64,000 nucleotides of DNA, from assembly GCA_016748015.1 (NCBI GenBank), contig JAAOMT010000176.1, forward strand, positions 358,434 to 422,433, read 5' to 3'. The DNA comes from Geosiphon pyriformis. Taxonomy: Eukaryota > Glomeromycota > Glomeromycetes > Archaeosporales > Geosiphonaceae. Under the pieces are notes generated by a model. That model searched no databases and was not told the DNA's origin. It was given only the letters and a program-made list of their open reading frames with translations. The translations under genes and the position numbers were made by a program. Shown here piece after piece: positions 58,314-64,000 of this stretch (position 1 is its first letter; the number at the start of each line of letters is the position of its first letter).

Positions 58314-59790
58314 TCATTCATTGGATTCAAAAATTTGTTGGGTGGTTGTTGGCTTTGGACAGATATAGATTTTGGGATGTTCTCCGAAAGGTGAAATAGT
58401 GATTGGTTGGGGAAGGCATAAAATCTGGTGAGACTCATTCTGTTCATTGAGAGCTATATTTACTGGAACTGTAAATTGTCCAGTTGAACCAAAACCTTGT
58501 GTTCCTCTTTTGCTTTTTCCCAATTGTTCTCTTTGATTGATTAACTGTAAGCCTGAAATATTGATTAAGGATAAATAGATAGCTTGAGCAATTTTTTCAG
58601 CATATTCAATTTTGAAAGGTTTATCAGTTTTATTTTGGAGTATTACTGTTATGTTACCAGTATATCCAGCATTGATTATTCCTCCTCTGACATTGATTTT
58701 TTTGCTTGCCAGAGAGGACCGGGAGGTGATTTGAACCATTGCTCCTGGTGAGATTTCGAGAGCAATTTTGAGGTTGATTTTTGTGTGAGATTTGGGTTTG
58801 AGAACAAGAGTATTCTTGTCTGGATATCTTAGGTCATATTCAGCATCAATTTCATGTGCTTTTTCGGGTTTTATTCCTTGTCTGTTGTTGTTGAAGTCTT
58901 TGAGTTGTAAGGCAGGCTGATTTTTGATAAGATAGATGGGTGTTGCTTTAATTTCTTCTGTTGCTTCAGGTTCTTCAAATTCAATTTTGTTTTCATCATT
59001 TTCATTGAGCAGGGGAATGCTAAGAGCATAGCATTCAGGGCACCATTGCTCATCACAAGGCATTATGCATTCTTCATACAATTTAATGTTCATTTGCTCT
59101 AGCTGTTGGGCTTGAGCTTCTTTGGTCGGGTAAGTGTGACTGGCAATTTGGTAATATACTTCTACTTTATCTTCATAGTTGTATCTAGTGATTTCAAAGA
59201 TGTATGCAATGTATTCTGATTCTTTCATTTGACAAACATTTTCTTGAGTGGTTCTGTTGATTAAAGCCATTGCTAGATCGAAAATCATTTCAGTATTATA
59301 AGGATAATGATACAGTTTGTTGAAGGCACTGTTGTAAGCAGCATTAAAAGGGGTTCCTCTTGTTACTTTTTCTAAGATTAAAAGGGCATATTGGCATGTT
59401 TGATCACAGACTTCTCCTCTGAATACAACATCAATTCAGTCACATTCATCAGATAATTATTCTCCACAAGTCAAATAGGGTGTTCTGTTCCATTTTCCAC
59501 TTCTTTTGACTAGGTGTTCCCATCATTCTCGGTGGCAAAATTTGCAATAGTAACAGGTATGATTTCCATATTCTTCCTTGGGTGAAATACAAGCTCCCAT
59601 TGATGAGAGTTTCTTGTGGCAATCTTTGCATTTGAGTGGAATGTAAGAGCATTGTTTTCGTGGTTCTGTTTTTGAATAGAAGATATTCCATCTGGGTGTC
59701 ACTGGTTCTTTTGTTTCAAGAAAATTGTTTGTTGAAAAATACTGTTGTTTAGTTTCATCAGCCCAATTGAAGGTTGATCTAAGTGCCATA
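58314..59790 (-). pseudogene. Element D Cys-rich module and dUTPase
   Basis: The Cys-rich module (about 59660-59380) has CKDCHKKLSSMGAC and CYYCKFC, then a decayed half, and later CIMPCDEQWCPEC (about 59075-59035). The dUTPase is in a 324-codon open run (59288-58314). Motif 1 is DAEYDLRYP, motif 2 SRSSLASKK, motif 3 GGIINAGYTGNI, motif 4 EKIAQAIYLSL, and motif 5 KRGTQGFGSTG, which is nearly canonical. In motif 3 the catalytic Asp is Asn, and in motif 1 the usual Gly is Glu. The fold should be intact but catalysis probably impaired. It lies between protease and RT, unlike lentiviral (after RT) and betaretroviral (before protease) dUTPases. Confidence 0.88.
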
Positions 59791-59930
59791 AATGTTTCAA
59801 TGATGGGTTTTTCTTTTTCTGGTTTGAATTCAAAAGCCAGAGCTTTTTCGGAGCATTTGTTGAATGTACCACAAGTGGCAGGTACCCAGGCATGTTTTCC
59901 ATGGTAGGAAATTGTTAACTCTTATGTCTT

Positions 59931-60605
59931 TCAATTCAGATTAGCATTGGCTTTTTGGAGCCAATCATTTCCGATAAGAGCTTGGTATTGGGGAACATCC
60001 ATAATCAGAACTTTGACTGAAATGGTGATTCCGTCAATTGTAAATGAGAAGTTGTCAATTTCTCCTACTGGAGTCTTTTTCATGCCATCGGCAGTAACAA
60101 TTACTGTCTGAGCTGGTCGGTCAACATTTCTTTTTAACTGTTGCATCAACTGGTAGGTGATGATGCTTCCAGTGAATTCACTGTTTAGAATCAAGTGAAT
60201 TGGCTTTCCTTCTGCTTCAGCTTCTGTGTACATTGCAGTGATGGCTTTTTGCTCATTAACTGCTGCATTGTTAAGCAAGAATGGTGATTCATTTGCTTCA
60301 AATTCGAAAGAGAATATATCTGAAAGATTGGCATTTTCAGCAATTCTGGCTGGTGGAATTGTGGTAGGAGTATAGGAAGGGTTTTGTTGTTGTGCTGCAG
60401 CTCTACCTTCTGAAAGTGCAGTATGGTAAAAATCCTGTTCTTCTGGCATCATAAGATAACTGGGTTGAGTATGATAGTGGTTGGGTCTATGTTGATTCAA
60501 ATTTTGAGTGGTTAATTGGTTGTTGGAATTTAATCTGTTGTTGTTTGTTGGAAAACGGTTTTGTGGTGTAAATTGATTATGTTGAACCAATTTTCTAGCT
60601 AGCAC
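59931..60605 (-). pseudogene. Element D aspartyl protease (active site lost)
   Basis: A 224-codon open run whose second half is the retropepsin domain. The active site reads LILNSEFTGS (about 60192-60163) where A, C and E have LILDSGS(T/A). Asp-to-Asn, Gly-to-Glu and Ser-to-Phe are all G-to-A or C-to-T changes. Downstream VGEIDNFSFTIDGI and YQALIGNDWLQKAN are typical. The N-terminal half is Asn/Gln/Pro-rich spacer. Without the catalytic Asp the polyprotein could not be matured by this copy. Confidence 0.85.
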
Positions 60606-60619
60606 TTGATATTGTGGTG

Positions 60620-62279
60620 TGGATGGTTGTTGATACTGTTGTTGAATTAGTTGTAGAGCAGATTGATAATAGTGGTTTGGATATTGTGGCCTTGGTAAAT
60701 ATCGAGCTGGTGGTGATAGATAATATGATTGTTGTGGTTGAAAATAACATTGATTATTTCTCTGTTGTTGGTCTTATTGCAATTTTCTACAATCACGTTT
60801 CCAGTATCCTGAAATTCTACAATAATGACAATTTTGGATTTGGTTGTTGGATGGTAGTCTGAAGTTGTTTTGATTGCATTATTGTAGGGGTTGATATTTT
60901 TGTGGTTGTTGTGATTGCTGCGGCAGCTGTTGTTGCTGTTGGTTGGTGAAGTAGTTTTCAACTTTTTTGGTTAATTGGTCAATCTTTTTTTCAGCTGCTG
61001 AGCTGGTTTTGCCAATAGCCAGGTTAACAAGTTTGGTACAGTTGGCTTCTTCCATGGCCATTTCATAGTTTTTCGCCTGTTGAATAGCAGTGGCTAAATT
61101 TTCTGGTGCATGTGGGTAAACTTTCTTGATAAGTTTGTCTTTTAGTCCAGCAATGAATTGATCCAAGATTTGTGCATTGGAGTAGTATTCATTGGTTTCC
61201 AATTGGTGAATCCTTCTAAGCAGTTTGTTAAATTTCCCAAGATAGGTCATAACTGATTTACTTGGTTCTTGCTTGATATTTCAGAACCAATTTTGAAGAG
61301 TGATAGAAGTGTTATTGTTAGTGAACTGTTCTAGAAAAGCAGTTTTGAATGCTTCCCAGTGTTCTGGTGAGGCTTCCAAGTTTTCAAACCATTCACCGGC
61401 CGTTCCTTGTAAGAAGTATAGAATTGCTTTTAATATTCTAGCAGCATTTCAACCATTTACATCTCCTGCTTTTGAGACTTTGTCAAGCCATTTTTGAGGA
61501 CTGGTTTCACTGTCTTCTTCTGTGAACTCAGGGATTTTTGTGATATATGTGGAGGCCATTTTTTCTTCATTTTCTGAGTCTTCTGTTTCTTGTTCTGATT
61601 CGGTCTCTTCACTTTGATTTTCTGCTAAGTAGTCAATAAAGTTTGTGCTGGTTAATATTGGTTTCTGTTGTTGAATAGGGCTTTTGGATGACTGAAAATC
61701 TTCTATTCTTAAAAACTGAATAAATGGTGAGCTTGGTGTTTGTGGTTAAGCAAGTGAAGCTAGAAATAGTGTGATTGAGAATGGTAATTTAAAGCTGGTT
61801 CCTTGTTCTGGAGTTTGTAAATGTTTGGCAGTGGTTTTAGGTGTATTGGAAGTAGTTCTGAGTTTTTGTTTCCTTTTTCTTTTTCTTTTTTCTGTTTCTG
61901 ATTCAAAACCAAGAGAAAATTTCTGTTCTACTGGGTAATTCTCTTTACAATACTGAATGATATTGAAGTTGAGTTCTTGGAAATATGTTTTAAGTGTTTG
62001 ACTGTTAAAATTCTGAGTGTTTAGACAAGAGTAATGTATTAAGTTTTCATATAAGTTGTGTCTAACTTCTGAAATGTTGTAGTCTCCAAAAAGATAATTG
62101 TTGATGTAATTTTCAATATACTGGTAAAGTGTTTTCTTAAATGTTTCAATTCTGTCTGGGATGTTAAATCTCTGCTTGCAGTGGGTGTAGATTGACTGAT
62201 AATACTCTAGAGTTTTTGGATCTGTTTGAGTCGCCACTTTTGAAGTTGTTGTTGCTGTGTTATTTCTGTGGAAGAACAC
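60620..62279 (-). pseudogene. Element D gag with decayed knuckle
   Basis: Begins just inside the 5' LTR. The first 178 codons are open (62282-61746) but have no ATG at the start. A basic segment (EKRKRKRKQK) lies at about 61885. The core follows a second acidic spacer: KIPEFTEEDSETSPQKWLDK (about 61530), LQGTAGEWFENLEASPEHW, then the open run 61250-60879 with LGKFNKLLRRIHQL and a Gln-rich tail. The knuckle (about 60815-60770) reads CHYCRISGYWKRDC, with Tyr replacing the zinc-binding His. Only a few stops interrupt it. Confidence 0.85.
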
Positions 62280-62283
62280 CAAA

Positions 62284-63265
62284 TGTTACCAGAGGTTTTT
62301 GGTCTCTTTTCTTGAATGTTGTAACTGTCTGTTGATTGCAAATTCACGTTTTCTAGAAGTAGTTGAACCTCCAATAATTGAATTTATCTTCAAATTATCT
62401 CCTATAATTTGAACTACTGGGCTTATAAGTGGAATGGCCAATTCTGTATTAGTTGCTTTGTGTAGTTACATTGTAGTGAATGTTAACTCTTTTCCAGGAA
62501 TTGCTCATCTGGAAGCTCACTAAAAATGTGTAGTTACTTTGCTGTGAAAGTCAATTCTTCTACAGAAATCTTGTCTGTAGGCTACCCTAATGATGGTAAT
62601 AAGAAAATAAAAGAAAGAAAATAAAAGAAATGTAAAAGAAATAGAATTCTGTCAGGAGAAACGTTTTCTATCCAGGCCTGGAGTCACTAACAGTTTAATG
62701 AAATTGGTAGCTAATCAATTTCAAAATGTTAGTTGGGTTTTGGGGATTTTCCAAGTGCAATAATTAAAGAATTTGGTTTTTTAATTTATTTAATATTTAT
62801 TTCTTTTTGTGTGTGTAGGAATGGTTCTAAGTAATAAATCTAAAGTAAGATATATTTTCTCGAAAAAAGAAGCTCTTCTTTTATACAACTTGTTGTAACA
62901 CTATTCTATGAACTTGAACTTTGCTCTTTTCTATAATTTCGCTGAACTAAAAATACATTTCAGTGAATTATAAGTTATTTCTGCAAACTATTAGATATTT
63001 TGGTAAACTATTAATTATTTCGGCAAATTTCTACAAATTTTGGCAAACTTTTGAATGTTACATATTTTGGGGTATTGTATGATTGATCATTGCACTTAGG
63101 TTACATTTGTGTTATGTACAAATTGGGTTATTAATTAAATGATAATTTCGAACATTTTGCTAATGTAATAAGTGATAATTTGAAATGATAATATATGCTA
63201 ATTAATGATAAGATTTATAAGGGTAATTTCATGCTAAACAATATTTCTAATTTCGTCTAATAACA
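62284..63265 (-). repeat. 5' LTR of element D (family 2)
   Basis: 982 bp; on the + strand it starts TGTTACCAGAGG and ends CGTCTAATAACA. Next to it the internal start reads TTTGGTGTTCTTCC on the minus strand. The 20-bp U3 units are at about 62959-63058. Family 2 solo LTRs are at 15309/26912 and 43417. Confidence 0.9.
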
Positions 63266-64000
63266 CCAGAAAAAAATGCCATCAAATTGGAACCACATTT
63301 GTGCACTTACATTGATCTGAAAATAGCACTAGAAATTTTAGCAACAACAATGATTCAACTAGCCTTTAGGAGTAGTTTAGCAAAAAAGGGTAACAACATC
63401 AGAGGAAGAATAATTGACACAGGTTATGTAGGAAATATTATTGCAATGCTATAAAATGATTCAGAAAAGGCCTATATTATAAAGTCAAATGAAAAGATAG
63501 CACAGGCAATATTCCTGCCTCTGGTGAAAATAGCTTAATTAGTATTAGTGGGAAACAGAAAAAAATTAAGAATTACAGCAAGAGAGATACAAAGATTTGG
63601 ATCCACAGGTAGAATAGATATACTAGTCAATATGACAGAAAAAGAGGTTATTGGCAAGGGAAAAATTATCTCCACCCATCAATCAATTTCTATCCCACCA
63701 TATGACCAGTATATGTTAGTCATAAAAAGAGAAGTAAAGAATCAAGCTCAGTTGTTTGAAGCAGAAGTCACTATTTGCAAATCAGGAAAAATTGAATTCA
63801 CTAATCTTTACATACCAGCCAAAAGCCCCAAAAACATTAAAATTCCAATCTACAACACAACTGGAAATGTTATCAAAATACCAAAAGGAACCATTATTGG
63901 ATACTTAACCATTGAAGTTGAGGATCAACCACCAAACTACATTCCAGATTTTCTATAGCTTTGTGAATATGTAGATATTACATCACAAACCATTTATGGA
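63266..64000 (+). pseudogene. Element C dUTPase, remainder, and linker towards RT
   Basis: Resumes the dUTPase broken at 53409. Motif 2 is FRSSLAKKG, motif 3 GRIIDTGYVGNI with the catalytic Asp kept, motif 4 EKIAQAIFLPL, motif 5 REIQRFGSTG. Then comes a conserved linker domain in the open run 63548-63958 (ISIPPYDQYMLVIKREVK, NIKIPIYNTTGNVIKIPKGT). RT would follow beyond the window. Of the copies whose motif 3 can be read here, only this one retains the catalytic Asp. Confidence 0.85.

Larger units (their letters stand above)
53410..63265 (-). mobile_element. Complete Ty3/gypsy element D (family 2), inserted in element C
   Basis: 9856 bp, minus strand, with two 982-bp LTRs of identical length and an exact 4-bp target duplication CCAG (53406-53409 and 63266-63269). 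Order along the minus strand: gag, knuckle, protease, Cys-rich module, dUTPase, RT, RNase H, integrase, extra ORF. It splits the dUTPase of element C. The frames are better preserved than in A, C or E but hold many premature stops, and the protease active site is lost, so it is defective. Confidence 0.93.

Overview
This is a eukaryotic nuclear window, very probably from an arbuscular mycorrhizal fungus (Glomeromycotina, for example Gigaspora, Rhizophagus or a relative). Three things point there. The intergenic DNA is extremely AT-rich. The two host genes have many short GT-AG introns. The LINE and Ty3/gypsy proteins match types I recognise from that group. The genus cannot be fixed from sequence alone. 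No rRNA, tRNA, CRISPR array or bacterial-style operon was seen.

Only about 5 kb (35.8-40.8 kb) is ordinary host sequence. It holds two minus-strand, multi-exon genes: the mu subunit of the AP-2 clathrin adaptor (nine exons, 430 aa) and a CDK9/Bur1-like transcriptional kinase (eight exons, 622 aa, PITAIRE-type, with a long acidic N-terminal extension). A doubtful small two-exon ORF lies between them. Everything else is transposable elements nested in one another.

Layout, left to right. (1) 1-6923: two minus-strand gypsy fragments (A inside B), with B inserted in the 3' end of a LINE (6924-7455). (2) 7.5-15.3 kb: decayed, AT-mutated LINE ORF1 copies; one much better preserved ORF1-only element (10.9-13.2 kb, minus) sits inside one of them. 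(3) 15.3-27.1 kb: a solo LTR split by a complete gypsy element E (16008-26911), whose gag region holds another solo LTR. (4) 27.7-34.6 kb: a GC-richer, nearly intact two-ORF LINE with a 712-base N gap. (5) 35.8-40.8 kb: host genes. (6) 41.5-64 kb: an old LINE peppered with LTRs and interrupted by a plus-strand gypsy element C. C carries an inverted solo LTR and, inside its dUTPase domain, a complete minus-strand gypsy element D (53410-63265).

The gypsy elements share an unusual architecture: gag with a zinc knuckle, aspartyl protease, a cysteine-rich putative zinc-binding module, a dUTPase, reverse transcriptase, RNase H and integrase. The two elements complete at their 3' ends (D and E) also carry an extra ORF between integrase and the 3' LTR. 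Where a 4-bp target duplication can be read it is exact (ATGG, ACAT, CCAG). Most internal stops I could align are C-to-T or G-to-A changes, a RIP-like or methyl-deamination signature. The main candidates for something under-described are the dUTPase/zinc-module gypsy lineage with its third ORF and the ORF1-only, HAL1-like LINE family.
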